Assembly: GCF_000699445.3 (NCBI RefSeq)
Contig: NC_067195.1
Coordinates: 69,870,591 to 69,934,590, forward strand
Direction of reading: 5' to 3'
Length of the DNA: 64,000 nucleotides
Source: Schistosoma haematobium
Lineage: Eukaryota > Platyhelminthes > Trematoda > Strigeidida > Schistosomatidae
Shown: piece after piece, positions 45,465 to 57,550 of the stretch
Numbering within the stretch: position 1 is the stretch's first letter
Layout: every line of letters starts with the position of its first letter
The notes under the pieces: generated by a model
What the model saw: only the letters and a program-made list of their open reading frames with translations
Database searches by the model: none
What the model was told of the DNA's origin: nothing
Program-made: the position numbers and the translations under genes

Positions 45465-46689
45465 TTGGGGATAAGTCTACTTCCGATTGCGTCCAAGCCA
45501 TTGGCTTCCGTCATACATCGTAGGTTGTTCAAAACCCGAGAAAGATTGACTCGCGAGGAGCAGGTTGGTTTTCGTTCTGGTCGAGGATGTATTGATCATG
45601 TCTTCACCCTCCGCCAAATGTTAGAACACCGTCATACTTATCACAGGCCAACAATCGTAGTGTTTCTTGACATTAGTGCTGCCTTCGATTCACTGGACAG
45701 GACTGTTCTCTGGGATTGTCTATTGAAGAAGGGTGTGCCTGAGAAGTTTATTAACATCCTAAAAGCCCTATATACAAACACCTCAGATAGAGTGATGGCA
45801 TACAACCACCTTTCTCCATTGTTCCATTCAAGCAGTGGGGTTAGACAGGGTTGCCCAATCTCACCATTCCTCTTCAACTTTGTCATCGATGAGATTCTGG
45901 AAACAGCTCTGATGGCTGTAAGTAATGGTGGTGTGGATCTGTTGCCCGGAGAAAGACTTCTCGACCTTGAGTATGCGGATGATATTGTCTTACTGTGCGA
46001 TAATGCCCTAGCCATGCAATCCGCACTTAATCAGTTGGCAATCAATGTCCGTAGGTACGGTATGTGCTTTGCACCTTCGAAGTGCAAAGTACTTCTACAA
46101 GACTTGCAGGATCCTAATCGTGTACTCAGCCTGGATGGTGAGCAGATAGAAGTAGTCGAGACGTTCGTGTATCTGGGTAGCTGCATAAGTGCTGGTGGGG
46201 GTGTGAGTGATGAGATCAATGCACGAATAGTGAAAGCCAGAGCGGCTTATGCCAATCTGGGCCACCTTTGGCGCCTTCGTGATGTTAGTCTGGCTGTAAA
46301 AGGTCGGATCTACAACGCGTCGGTGAGAGCACTTTTGCTTTATGCTTGTGAAACCTGGCCTCTCCGAGTTGAGGACGTTAGACGACTGTCTGTGTTTGAT
46401 CATCGTTGTCTCCGAAGGGTTGCTGACATCCAGTGGCAACACCATGTTAGTAGTGCAGAGGTTCGGCATCGTGTGTTCGGGCAGAGAGACGATAATGCAA
46501 TTGGTGTCACCATCTTGAAAGACCGACTTCGGTGGCTTGGACATGTTCTACAAATGTCGTCCCAGAGAATTCCAAGTCGCGCATTGTTTGCCGACGCTCG
46601 GACTGGTTGGAAGAGGCGGAGAGGTGGTCAGTGCATGACATGGTGTCGTGGTATGAAAGAAAGCTGCAAAGGGCCGGCTTGTGTTGGTC
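45465..46689 (+). pseudogene. LINE-C reverse transcriptase
   Basis: About 408 codons are open. RT blocks: QVGFRSGRGCIDHVFTLRQM, FLDISAAFDSLDRT, GVRQGCPISPFLFNF, catalytic YADDIVLL, APSKCKVLL, FVYLGSCIS. The C-terminal block has LLLYACETWPLRVEDVRR and RWLGHVLQMS. An upstream frameshift and stops (45214-45465) separate it from the endonuclease. The catalytic palm is intact; the frame is cut at 46690 by the LTR element. Confidence 0.9.
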
Positions 46690-47106
46690 TGTAGAATTAT
46701 GGTCTACTATGATATTAGTAGTGCTCTAATAATAGACCTAATCCTAAATTTGCAGATTTGTCATGATATAACTGCCTAATCTATAAGATCTTACGTGGAA
46801 GTCACACCATCGACTACACCAACTCACTGTATCGTATCAATTACCAATACATGATGTAGAACAAGGTTAGGCTAGAGAAAGAACAATATATTTAATATGA
46901 ATAGAAGATATAAGGTAACATTCCGCAGAGACCACGCCTGCATGGCCGAGCCATGCCACTCGATCAACTCCAGTCCCTTCAATTCAGTATTCGCGCCTTC
47001 CCCATCGTTGGGTATTTCTCCGTGTTAAATATTGAATATCTATTTTCTGTGTAGTCTCGTGTTCACAGCTTTGTGGATTGTGTGGCTATTGTCCAGTGCC
47101 ACTACA
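46690..47106 (+). repeat. 5' LTR of family X element
   Basis: 417 bp, TG...CA termini. An ATATATTTAATATG stretch near position 200 could serve as a TATA-like promoter. TGGTTCGACACCA at 47136-47148, 29 bp after the LTR, is a weak candidate primer-binding site but is farther away than usual. Confidence 0.88.
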
Positions 47107-49910
47107 CTACTCTCCCACCAGAATCAACGTGATGTTGGTTCGACACCAAACTGGATGGGATCGTCGCGCGCCGGGGTTTACCAAGAATAGGTAGAATTCT
47201 CCGGATAATGATAAGCTGAAAGATAAATCAAAAAGAAGGCGGCAGCATCTGGTCGGGAAATACATGTAATAATTTTTTTTAAAAAATCTGCCTTCATGCT
47301 TGACACGCTTAAAATGACAATTTGGGTGAAGATTATTTGAGCTATAAAAAAATGGGATTACAGTAATAATAATAAAACAATGCGTGTTAATAGCCGTTGG
47401 TTAATAACTTGACGTATAGGTAGTAAGTATTTTGTGTTTAGAAATATTAAAGTAATGAATATTGTAGAAATGTTAATATTGGTATTAGTTTTGGTTTAAA
47501 TTATGAAACCAATTAACAATTATGCCGGTAACCCGTCCATATGTGATTTCCAATTGCATCTGTATTAGTAGGCTAACTGAAAGAACAAAAGTATTACCAT
47601 GGAAAAGAATTCCAACTAGTGTTCCAGTTAGTTTGATACGGTTTATTTAGTTACGTGGAGATTTTCTCAACCTCGTTTTTACTTGACCGTGATAGAATTT
47701 ATTAATACTACTAATACACATGAATGGTTATTAAAACAAAATTTCAATACATGAGTGATAATTATATGAGTTTTGGACAGATAGCTAAGAACAAATCGTT
47801 AAACATGAGTGTATTCGTAAGAGACATGCTCTAGACTCAATGTTCTGAGTTGCCATAGACTATTTATACATATTTATACCTGACGGCTGATGATGCATAC
47901 AAGTTAGTTGCAAGTATGCAGTTTATCATAAGGCGGAATACGATTCAATTGAGATATAGTGGTTATAAGTTATTGAAATCAGTTAGGCCTGTGTCATATT
48001 ACTAGGTGATGTGGTGCTGCAGGATGTATTCGGCTAAATAAGCTTTTACAAGATGATTAACAGTGAGAGATGCTCATGTGATTATCAGGAAGAACACAAG
48101 TTGTAACCAAGGGGAGTACACTCCCAACTCATGTCTATGATAATGGCTTGAACCTTAGTCAGTGTTGGGGTAAATTCGACATTGATGTTTTCAGTTTGCA
48201 GGAGATTTGCTCGACTGCTTATACTGATTATTCGCATGCATGATTGTGTCTCTAAACCATCAATTAGACTGACAAGGTTTTGAGATATTTACTGAATGAG
48301 CAACTGGTAGAGAAACATACTGTAATCATCTGTAGTGAATGAAGATAAAAGAAAAACAACACTAGTGATAATTATAAGTCGATTTGATGACCGGTTATGT
48401 TAATAGTTTCATTAATATTATCAATCATATTACGTGATTGTCAAGTCATGACAATGCTTTATGACGATATCCTGAAACTATTATGTTAAACTAGTTATAG
48501 TGTTGATTGAGGATTAGCCGGTGGAAAAATAGGTACTTTGGTTTAGGTGATTCAAAATTATCAGAAATTTGTAGTGTTACAGAATCCGAGACGCCTGATT
48601 ATATTATAATTTTCAATTCAGAAATATTCGTTTAGTGGTAATTTTAGTAGGCTACGGAGTTTTGATTTTAAACGTTTGTTTAGTCAACAGCTACCTGGGG
48701 ATTTAGTTATTTGACTAGTGCCGTTGATAGTACCTAAATTTGTAATCTAATTATCGAAACTATGTCTGCATTTTAGGCTGCTACTATGATAAACCAATCC
48801 ATAAACCCAAATACTATTAGCAACAACGACTATGATGGGTTTATTTATACACGTTAAAGGCGATCCAAATGATTTCTAAATTTAGAAGACATGAAGATAT
48901 ACTGTAACGTATGTACGGGCCAGGTTAACAAGCAGGTTGTTGACGTATATGACAATTAAAAAATAATGAACACGACCAGGCTGCTTATGAAACTTCAGGA
49001 AGGAATATGACGCGTTATAAACATTCCATAAGAAGGTACTGCATTCAGCCTAGGGACACTTACAAATATATGGCAAAATCAACTGGAAAACATATATATG
49101 TTCAGTACAAAAAATCATTAAGTAAGATAGTTGAACTCGCCTGGGTTATTTCTAAAAATTAGATTATTCAGTGGACGACATATATAACGCCATTCGTAAG
49201 TAGTAATGATCCAAAAGTATCCAGAATAAAACATGCAGTATGGCAATTAATTCCAGGGTGCTTGATGGTGTTGACGTTTCTGCCACTCGCTCGGATTAGA
49301 ACAATCGAATGAATTCAGTTAATTGTGTGGTTGTTATTGAACGAGCCATCTAAAATGACCTTATGATTGCAGAAAACCTATAGATGAAACTCACCGTATG
49401 TTTTTGGAGAAGTGTCATCCTTGTTGTTTGGCAATGGAACTCGAAAATATGAAATTAGGCAGGCAGTGGTCAGAAGAAAAGATATTACAGGATAGTGCAT
49501 AGTTTAAAACAGGATGAGGTGTTAGGTGAAGGAACACTGATAATTAGATCCCGATAACTATTTAGTCCTTGATTACATTGTTAGTCAATGTATACTTACG
49601 CTATTTGCAGGTCATATTTGCTAGAGCTTGATGTTTAAACAAGTCTATGTTGCTGAAGCATGTAAATGCTATTAAAGCTTGTTAACGAACCATCAAAGCT
49701 AATTAGTTGATATAGATGACGAACTTTTATTATCGATTGAGCTAGTAAGTTATGTGAACTAATAGATATAACATTACGATAATATATGTGACCATTAATC
49801 AAAGGACTATTAGAATAGTGGGTTTACAAAAATAAAATCCGATTGAGAAGGTTAAGGTGGAAATAAAGATTAACAATAATAGGTTGCGTTTCTTTAGTTG
49901 GGCTCACCAA
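47107..49910. other. Interior of family X LTR element
   Basis: 2.8 kb of AT-rich sequence with stops in all frames. I saw no similarity to other parts of the window and no retroelement protein motif. It may hold packaging signals, as in other non-autonomous LTR elements, but nothing can be pointed to. Confidence 0.6.
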
Positions 49911-50327
49911 TGTAGAATTATGGTCTACTATGATATTAGTAGTGCTCTAATAATAGACCTAATCCTAAATTTGTAGATTTGTCATGATATAACTGCCTAA
50001 TCTATAAGATCTTACGTGGAAGTCACACCATCGACTACACCAACTCACTGTATCGTATCAATTACCAATACATGATGTAGAACAAGGTTAGGCTAGAGAA
50101 AGAACAATATATTTAATATGAATAGAAGATATAAGGTAACATTCCGCAGAGACCACGCCTGCATGGCCGAGCCATGCCACTCGATCAACTCCAGTCCCTT
50201 CAATTCAGTATTCGCGCCTTCCCCATCGTTGGGTATTTCTCCGTGTTAAATATTGAATATCTATTTTCTGTGTAGTCTCGTGTTCACAGCTTTGTGGATT
50301 GTGTGGCTATTGCCCAATGCCACTACA
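49911..50327 (+). repeat. 3' LTR of family X element
   Basis: 417 bp, same length as the 5' LTR. Differences: T for C early in the LTR (AATTTGTAG), and two changes in GCCCAATGCC near the end. Confidence 0.88.
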
Positions 50328-50743
50328 GGACCTTCACGACTCCCTGGTTGCGGTCCGAGAAGTGTTGCAACGCAGTGGCTAGAGACGTTATCAGATTTGA
50401 CCCAGATTAGAAGCCAGTGGCTATCCTGCTGTAATCTTTTACTTTCTTCATAAAAAGTGGTTGTATCTTCATTAACTGAAAGATTTCTTCTGATTGTACC
50501 CTTCCGTTCCCCCGTTATTATTCTTATTATTATTACACTACCTTACACCAATCTCTTCGTTATTGTTCTCTTTTCTACGCTCCTTACCTTTTTTTCCTTC
50601 TCTTTAAATTCTCATTGTTTTGTGTGACGCATATATATTTGGCGCACTCTTGTTCCAATATTTATGTGTTCAAATAAATAAATAATAAATAATTATTATT
50701 CAACGATGCACAGGTTTGCGTTATTAATACATCTTTATAAACA

Positions 50744-51166
50744 ATGTTATGTAGTGATACAAGACGTTTAATGAATTTTAAGTCTGATCGTTTCATAAAG
50801 TATTTGATTTTCAATTTTGAACCCTGCCTAGTTACGACAGTTAACACTACAGTAAATTCAATGACAGAATTAAATTATTTTCTGACAGTGCAGATGTTAC
50901 ATGCATGTATCATGCACCATGAAGTATTTTATATGTTTATGAACTCACCATACATTTATCAAAACAAGTATATCCATGATCGTGGTTTTCTGATCATTAA
51001 CAAAGTCTTTAGAAGGGTGAACGTCACTTCGATCGGGAAGACAACCAAACAAGCACATGTTGTAGCTGCAACAATTGCATTGATCCCATCATTTCATATG
51101 ACGGCAGAATGTCCCACCAGGTTACGATATAATCGCCAAGTAACTGAGGTCTGTAAGTTTCACTAG
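50744..51166 (+). CDS. Unrecognised open frame, 140 codons
   Basis: It starts MLCSDTRRLMNFKSDRF and ends QVTEVCKFH. Composition is ordinary; I see no signal peptide, repeats or known motif. It lies just after the LINE-C tail in DNA without other features. It may be a chance open frame, an exon, or part of an unknown element. Confidence 0.25.
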   Translation: MLCSDTRRLMNFKSDRFIKYLIFNFEPCLVTTVNTTVNSMTELNYFLTVQMLHACIMHHEVFYMFMNSPYIYQNKYIHDRGFLIINKVFRRVNVTSIGKTTKQAHVVAATIALIPSFHMTAECPTRLRYNRQVTEVCKFH

Positions 51167-51879
51167 TCTAGGGAACTTTTTCGAAACTTCTCTGCTGTAT
51201 CAGTATGACTTCTCGAAGCCGACGGAATAATGGGTGCTTAGGGAATGGAAGTGAGTGCACTCAAACACTTAGAGTTATCGATAGTATCAATGTACGACAG
51301 ATACTGGCAGCGTCTCGCTGCGATATTATCATATTCAAGTACCTGTCAAGTTAAGAGTATAAACAACACCAGACAATATCCATCATCAGCATAAGTGGCT
51401 GATTATGATCGTAATGAAACCACTTCGTACGCGGCTGTTAGTTGTTTTTGGTTTACGAACATGCTGCAGTTTATGCCAATGCATTCTTGTGGGTTATAAA
51501 TAGCGAGCTTCTGCTTTCCATCAGGTATACGTTGAAAAACCTATAAAAAGTAGTCCTTCAGTTGTAAACAAATAGCCCTGTGTGTCTTGAATACTGATTC
51601 TGACCTTATTAGTTTGCTGAACATATTATTAGACTCAGGTGCTTGATTGTGCATCCCTACCAGGTCCTAGTCGGACAAGCCATGGTATGCATCTTATTCT
51701 ATGACTATACAGTTGAAATTCCATACGCGAAGACACCTCAACCTATGGTTCAATTATACCTTTACATTTCGTCACACTCTAATTCTGGTCTTATTTGCCT
51801 TGTGATCACTGGTTAAGAAGAGATTTTGAACACATAGGTCATATTCTGCTCATCTATAATCTGTAGTGTCAGTTATTAT

Positions 51880-52160
51880 GCCAAGCCCATATACCTTATT
51901 CGAGTTTTCGGACATCCCATTCTATTCATTTTACTTGAGCCATACATTGACCTTGTTATTTATTCGCTTATCAATCTAGACTGTTTTTATATGAGCGTAT
52001 ATGTGTGTGCCCTTCTTATTCCATTAATCACATGTCTGTAGCTTTATTTTGTCTGACTATAAATATTGAGTAACACTTGACAAAGATGGAGTTGGCTTCC
52101 CAGCCATCCTCCCCGCGCGTCATTTCGCTTTGTTCTATCGCATTCACTTTACATACAAAA
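51880..52160 (+). repeat. Unclassified dispersed repeat, copy 2
   Basis: It matches the reverse complement of 19590-19935, including AAGCCCA, TTGACCTTGTTA, CACATGTCTGTAGC, TTTGTCTGACTATAAA and GCGCGTCATTT. The ends are not defined. Confidence 0.6.
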
Positions 52161-52819
52161 TATATGTATTCAATGGCCATTCTCGTTAATTGACTTATTT
52201 AATTCGGTTATTGGCTAACGCGATTTAAGTCGACGATGATAAACGAGAATCAGCGATAACAAACATCTATACGATCTTGGAGTCAGATCAAACGGCCACA
52301 AAAAATCCGTCCGATTTCAAATAATTGAAAAACAACATATCATTAACTTAGTAAGAATATTTTCGTTACACTTTTCAAGCTCTAAAACATCTTATACTCC
52401 CTTTAGAATACCCAATACTTACCTACGAACTACTTCATGCATTGGCCTACAGGTTTGCTTACTATATATCTCGTGCTTCAGACCAACATTTAGAATCTAA
52501 AACAAAAATATCATGCACCTTTGGTTATGAACCCAAAAACATCCAGAATTCTTAGCAAAGTACTCAAACGAACCGCCGAACCAACGGACTGTACGACGCT
52601 TCGCATTCAAATAACAACAATAGTAATGACAAGGATTTATTCTCAAATAACAGTTTGTTACATGAGGCATGCGAATTTACAGGCAAGGTCAAATTGTTAT
52701 AGAAGATACAGTCTTCACTATGATGAGTTACTCAGTTAACTTGATATTTTATAAGACACACTGGTCACAAACTTTGGGGGGGGGGTAATTCTTCCCACGC
52801 ATGAATATAAAAATTATTG
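52161..52819. other. Intergenic sequence with a G run
   Basis: Nothing recognised. Ten consecutive G at about 52776-52785 stand out in this AT-rich region and may be an error-prone assembly position. Confidence 0.5.
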
Positions 52820-53010
52820 GTGAGATCCGTACTGTCAATATCAAGGTTAGCGCGCTCTATGGAGGTTGCGTTGCGACGTGCAACTTATGATCGTGAGTAA
52901 ATTTAGAGCTTCTATAAACCGTGATCTTATATCCCTCTGAAACATCTTGGGCATTAATGACGGAGCAGAACGAGCTCACCCGCTCCATATGCGTTGTCGG
53001 TGGCATTTCT
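52820..53010 (+). pseudogene. Possible LINE RT C-terminal remnant
   Basis: In one frame VNIKVSALYGGC and, further on, ILYPSETSWALMTEQNEL resemble the 'k..i.n..v...lLYGsEtW.l...' block found after RT domains in the LINEs here. Stops intervene. It does not match LINE-A, B or C closely. Confidence 0.3.
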
Positions 53011-53119
53011 TGAGAGGGCTGAAAAAGAGAGCAAGAAAAAGAAAAGACGAGAAACAGTGCATACAGTGTTCATGCATATTGAAGCTGAGTCATTTGTGGT
53101 TAAATAGTGAAATTGTGAC

Positions 53120-55600
53120 TACTTAGTCTAATTTTCTATTATTAAGGCACATTTTAAGCAAGAGCATTGTATTAGGTTAAAGAAAACAAACGTGAATCTA
53201 GTATTGATGGACAAAGAACTGTATAAATAAAGGTGGTATAAAAAGAAACTGAAAGAATAGGATTATATGAAGTTCTGAAATATAGTACTCAAAATGGTAT
53301 GTTTATACACAAATAGCTATCTTCCGTTTTTGTCGAAGCTATTTCAGCTCAATTTTTTTATTGATTTTACAGGGTCATGAGCAGGCTTCGTTTTCAGCAA
53401 ATTGTCTATTTGTGCTTGTAATAGGATTGCTCTGTAGGAAGTGAAACAAATTCTGCGTCACAATCACGATTTGAAGAGGTATTTCGTATGATAAGTTACC
53501 TCTATTATTATTATTATTCACAAACATCTTATGGGTACATAAGTGTTGTTGAGAAACCATCTTGGGTTTCTTCGAAAATGCAATAATACACAAGATTCGA
53601 TGATGTTAGCATTACATCTGCCATATTTGAAAAAAGAGAGTGATAATAATAATAAATCGGGTCTGTGTAATTGAGAAGAATATTGAATTGAGTTTAAAGA
53701 AGGAAAGGAAGAAAATAAGGGGCTAGAAATAAAGGAGACGTGAAATACGCAAATAGTTTAATAGGTATGTTTATGAACACAAAACAAGAATAAACGACTA
53801 CTTATGTATCGTCAACTTAGTAATTTAAATGTAACACAAGTTGCTGTCTTAATTACAAACTTCGTAATCATAAGAGTAATATTTATTTAGAAGGAAAAAG
53901 GGAAAGAAAAGAAATGAACACCTGGTGAAAGGGCTCAACCATGCTAATGATAATTGTATATGAATATCGACCTCTGAAGTAAACCAACAATTTAGAAAAG
54001 TAAAATAAATAAAATAAATCGTTTAGTGCACTCGTATAAATACATGTAGATTTATGTAATAATATAGGGAGTGAAACCGGATATTAGTGTAAACATTTGT
54101 GCAACAATAATTAGGAATGATGCTATGAAAGTCACAATTAATTCCAAAGGACAATCAGGAATTAAACATGTTTAGAAGGATAAGAAGAGGTGAAAAGGAT
54201 ATCTAATGTGTCGGGGGAACAATATTGATATTAATAACAGTAATAATTATAGACATGAACATAAGCACACTACATTCCATTGGTTCGTGACATCCTACGT
54301 GACCATAAGAAGCCGTAATTTAACGGAATGTTCTGCCTTACAGACATGGGTGTATCGACGTCATCTCTCCACCATCAGGCCTGCTGGTCAGTAACACCAC
54401 TCCCCCTACTCTTGTGATGTTAAGCCCTCTTACGTTTGTGTTGTGTATGAATATTACCTTAATCTAAGCTACTTATTGGAATACATCGTCTCTAATATTT
54501 CCATGTTACTAGCAAATCAGATCAGATGGTTGGAACTTCTGTATTATGGGTTAGATATCTATTTAGTATATCTCACTGCAATGAAGATAACTAATGGTAA
54601 AAGTTTGAAACAACACAGGTCAGTTTATATGTGGTTTAGAGATGGTAAGAATAGATAACAAATGAAGTAATATGCAAGAGTTTAGAATTGTAAAGTTTTC
54701 GAAATAAGAAGACAAAACATTGAGCAACCCACAAGAATTTGGAACATTATGAGCCTCTTGTGGTCGGCCATAGTTGATCAGCTTCGATGAGATTAGTGAG
54801 TTATCTGTCTACGCATAATAGAAAAAAGGACATGACTCCCAAGTAGAATAATACGATTTTAAGCATCAGAAAGATTCTGAATCTGAAAGTGAGTATTAGG
54901 AGTGTGGGGGCATAATTAATAAGCAATAAATATCGGGAGAGAGTAAAAAAAAGTGTTCTATCATTTGGTTATGTTCATATTAATGACAATTGAGGTCCAT
55001 TATATTTATGGTCGGTCTGAATATTAAGCGGTCCATAATAAAATGCCTCATTGGAGGCAGAAGTTCAGGGTATAGTTGGTGAAGCTCTTTGTTGTCAAGT
55101 TATAGTGCTATTAGTCTTTTGAACTTGGTTATAGTGTCACAGTTACGGATAGGCAATGGCAACTTATTCCACAATAAACTAAACCGTACTGTGAAAAACT
55201 TACAACGCAATGGTTTTGGGTGTTTTACAATAGGCAGTGTATATGCGTTGTTTCTGATTCTGTAGACTGCGTTGTGAATCATAGTTTGGCAGGAAGTTAG
55301 AAATGTGAGTCCATATATTGCTTTGTAGAGAAATAATAGATTGTTTCCTAGCCGACGATACCTATAGGTTCTAAGGAGAGGTGCTCACATCTATCTCTGT
55401 AGTCGAGAGTGGAGTTACATACTAGCAGTCAGCGTGTTTAGACATCTACTTTTATCTTGTCTGTGGTATTCATGTTTGAGAAGGTAAAGGAGCAATATTC
55501 AAAAAAGAGTCGTATACATATTTTATAAAGAGTAAGCTTAGCCTCTGTTGTGAAGAAAGCCCTTTCGACGAGAAAAATTATCTCCCGAAGACTAGATAGT
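53120..55600 (-). mobile_element. LINE-D (CR1-like) 3' part with long 3' UTR
   Basis: Reverse-strand coding remnant at 55100-55600 includes YRIRNNAYTLPIVKHPKPLR and CKFFTVRFSLLWNKLPLP, the C-terminal end after the RT. It is followed by about 2 kb of non-coding sequence down to 53120 that matches, block by block, the sequence after the LINE-D at 62.5-63.85 kb. About 650 bp (around 53600-54250) have no counterpart there. The 3' UTR contains AT-rich trinucleotide runs. Confidence 0.72.
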
Positions 55601-55716
55601 TTGTTTGCTTAGCTACTTAGTTCTTAGTAAGCAGGAAGCACAATCTTAATGTCATTTGTTCTCAAACTTTTACTGTCTTTAGATAAACAAAAGCACCATT
55701 TTTAGTACAATAACTC

Positions 55717-55737
55717 TGTAGAATTATGGTTTACCTC

Positions 55738-55769
<32 letters not shown>

Positions 55770-56121
55770 CATAATGATAGACCTAGTCCTAAAATTGTAG
55801 ATACGTCATGATGTGACCACCTAATTTATAAGATCTTACGTGGAAGTCACATCGTTATCTACACTGACTCATCGTATCCTAACAATTTACAACATAATGT
55901 CTGCAGATTCTAAATAACACACACGATAGAACAATATAATGTGAGTAAAACGTTATACATAATAACCACGTCTGCAAGATTTAGCCATGCCACCTGATTA
56001 AATTTAATTAGTTCCTCCCGCTTTTACCATTGTTGGCCTTCTCTCCATGCTTAGTATCTATTTTTTCAGTTATCTCATGTTCAGCTTTGAGCATTGTGTG
56101 ATTAGGACGAATTCCAATACA
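55717..56121 (+). mobile_element. Solo LTR, family X, 4-bp target duplication ACTC
   Basis: TGTAGAATTATGG begins and CCAATACA ends a 405-bp unit collinear with the 46.7-kb LTR. ACTC flanks it at 55713-55716 and 56122-56125. An expanded (ATT)n run near 55739-55770 replaces the TACTATGATATT region. It is diverged, so older than the copy at 46.7 kb. Confidence 0.87.
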
Positions 56122-56195
56122 ACTCTGTTCTGAGCCTTACTTTTGGTGGATTACTGTGGTGATTGTATGAGCTAATGATTCCTTCCATATTTGAT

Positions 56196-57223
56196 GACTG
56201 CCTGATTCCGAATTCCTAATACAATACGTTCGGATAATGTGGGAAACCGGGAGGACCAGTCAAATATCAACGGAATTGAGTAGATACATTATGGCAGTGC
56301 TCGGAATCAGTGAAACTGATTGGACCCAGGCGGGACAGAAAAAGTCAGATTTGGGTGAGATGCTCTTTTACTATCGTCACGAAGAAGAAGATGCTTAGCA
56401 TACACAAGGAGCTGCACTGGTGTTGTCCAATAAAGCACGAAAAGCACTTATGAGATGAGAATTTAATGGGTCCAGGATCATCTTTCAAAAGAAAGAAGAA
56501 GGGAATCACAATTTGCGTTGCAAAGTGCTGCATAAAAAACAAATGCATTCCAAGAGAAGACCGGTGTCAGACAACGCCGCTTACTCTTCCCATTCCTCTT
56601 CCTTATGGAGGTCAACTGGATTACGAGAACCTCAAAATCCAGGGGGAAGCACGGAATACAAGGAATAGCTTGCATGCAACTAGACAATTTGCACTTTTGT
56701 GATGACCTATTCCTTCAATCCCACACACACGAACAAATGCAGGTAAAGTCAGTCAGTGTAGCAGAAGCCTTTGTAGCGTAAGTCTCCACATACATAAGGG
56801 TAAAAGCTAGATCCTGAAATACAATACAATACAAAGAACAGCTACTAAATTGCACTTGATTGAGAAACTCTGTAAGAGGTGGAAACTTTCACGTACATGG
56901 ACAGCATCATCGATGAACGAAGAGGATCCGATGCAGACATAAATAAACGGATTGGCGAAACAACGACAGCATTCCTACAGTTGAAAAACATATATAACTC
57001 AAAACAACTCCCAACCAACATCAAAGTCACAATTTTCAATACGAACATCAAGACAGTTCTACTGTACTGAGCTGAAATTTGGAGAACTACCTCAACCATC
57101 ATAAAAAATGTACGAATATTTATAAATGGTTGTCTACGTAAGATACTGAATGTCCGTTGGACGGATACCATCAGTAACAGCTTAGTGAGGAAGAGGACAA
57201 ACCAGTTCTAGCTTAATAGAAAA
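56196..57223 (+). pseudogene. LINE-A copy, internally deleted, cut by LINE-B
   Basis: Degenerate endonuclease start (VGISETDW-like, TQGAALVLSNKARKAL region) jumps at about 56545 to the RT region (GVRQRCLLSPFLF-like, then TFTYMDSIIDERRGSDADIN) and the C-terminus. It stops at 57223 where LINE-B is inserted. The LINE-A sequence resumes for about 45 bp from 61172 (GGAAATTAGG, GTTGGAAGTGGATGGG). Confidence 0.8.
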
Positions 57224-57550
57224 GTCAGTCAGTCAGTAACAACGTAGAGCTTCGTAAGTACGTACATCAGTTCGAGTTGCCATACCACATTAGCACAGAG
57301 ATGCAGTGGTCGATTCAAATCGCGTAGCGGTAGAGTTAATAAGAGTATAAGCAGTAATCTGAAAGATTAGGGTTTGGAGATGTTACTTAAAGGGTATAAT
57401 CAAGTGAAATAAATTTGGGAAGAGAAAAAAAGATGGGGAGGAATAAGGAGATCGAAATTTGGGAGAAGACGAAGAGTGGATGCACCTGCGCCATTGCATA
57501 CGATTTTGAGCCATGTCATTCAGGATCTCTAGCCATCGGTTGCTATCGCC

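Larger units (their letters stand above)
46690..50327 (+). mobile_element. Non-autonomous LTR retrotransposon (family X), 3,638 bp
   Basis: Two 417-bp direct repeats (46690-47106 and 49911-50327), each TGTAG...CTACA, differ at only three positions by eye. They flank a 2,804-bp interior. The element interrupts LINE-C between GGTC (46686-46689) and GGAC (50328-50331), a 4-bp duplication with one change. The interior has no open frame of 60 codons or more on either strand and no gag, protease, RT or integrase motif. This makes it a large non-autonomous (LARD-like) derivative that needs another element's proteins. Near-identical LTRs mean recent insertion. I found no polypurine tract flush with the 3' LTR. 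Confidence 0.88.
44455..50690 (+). mobile_element. LINE-C, 5'-truncated, split by an LTR element
   Basis: Non-LTR retrotransposon related to LINE-B but clearly a separate family. The part before the insertion (44455-46689) holds the C-terminal half of the endonuclease and the RT. The part after it (50328-50690) holds the last ~40 codons (LPGCGPRSVATQWLETLSDL) and a 3' UTR ending ATTTATGTGTTCAAATAAAT. The reading frame resumes across the inserted element once one 4-bp duplication is discounted. The 3' tail resembles that of SINE-like family S. Confidence 0.88.

Noticed and set aside
46690..47106. Family X unit as a MITE because of TGTAG/CTACA ends
   Set aside because: The inverted match is only 5 bp, two copies form a direct-repeat pair around an interior, and duplications are 4 bp, all of which fit an LTR.
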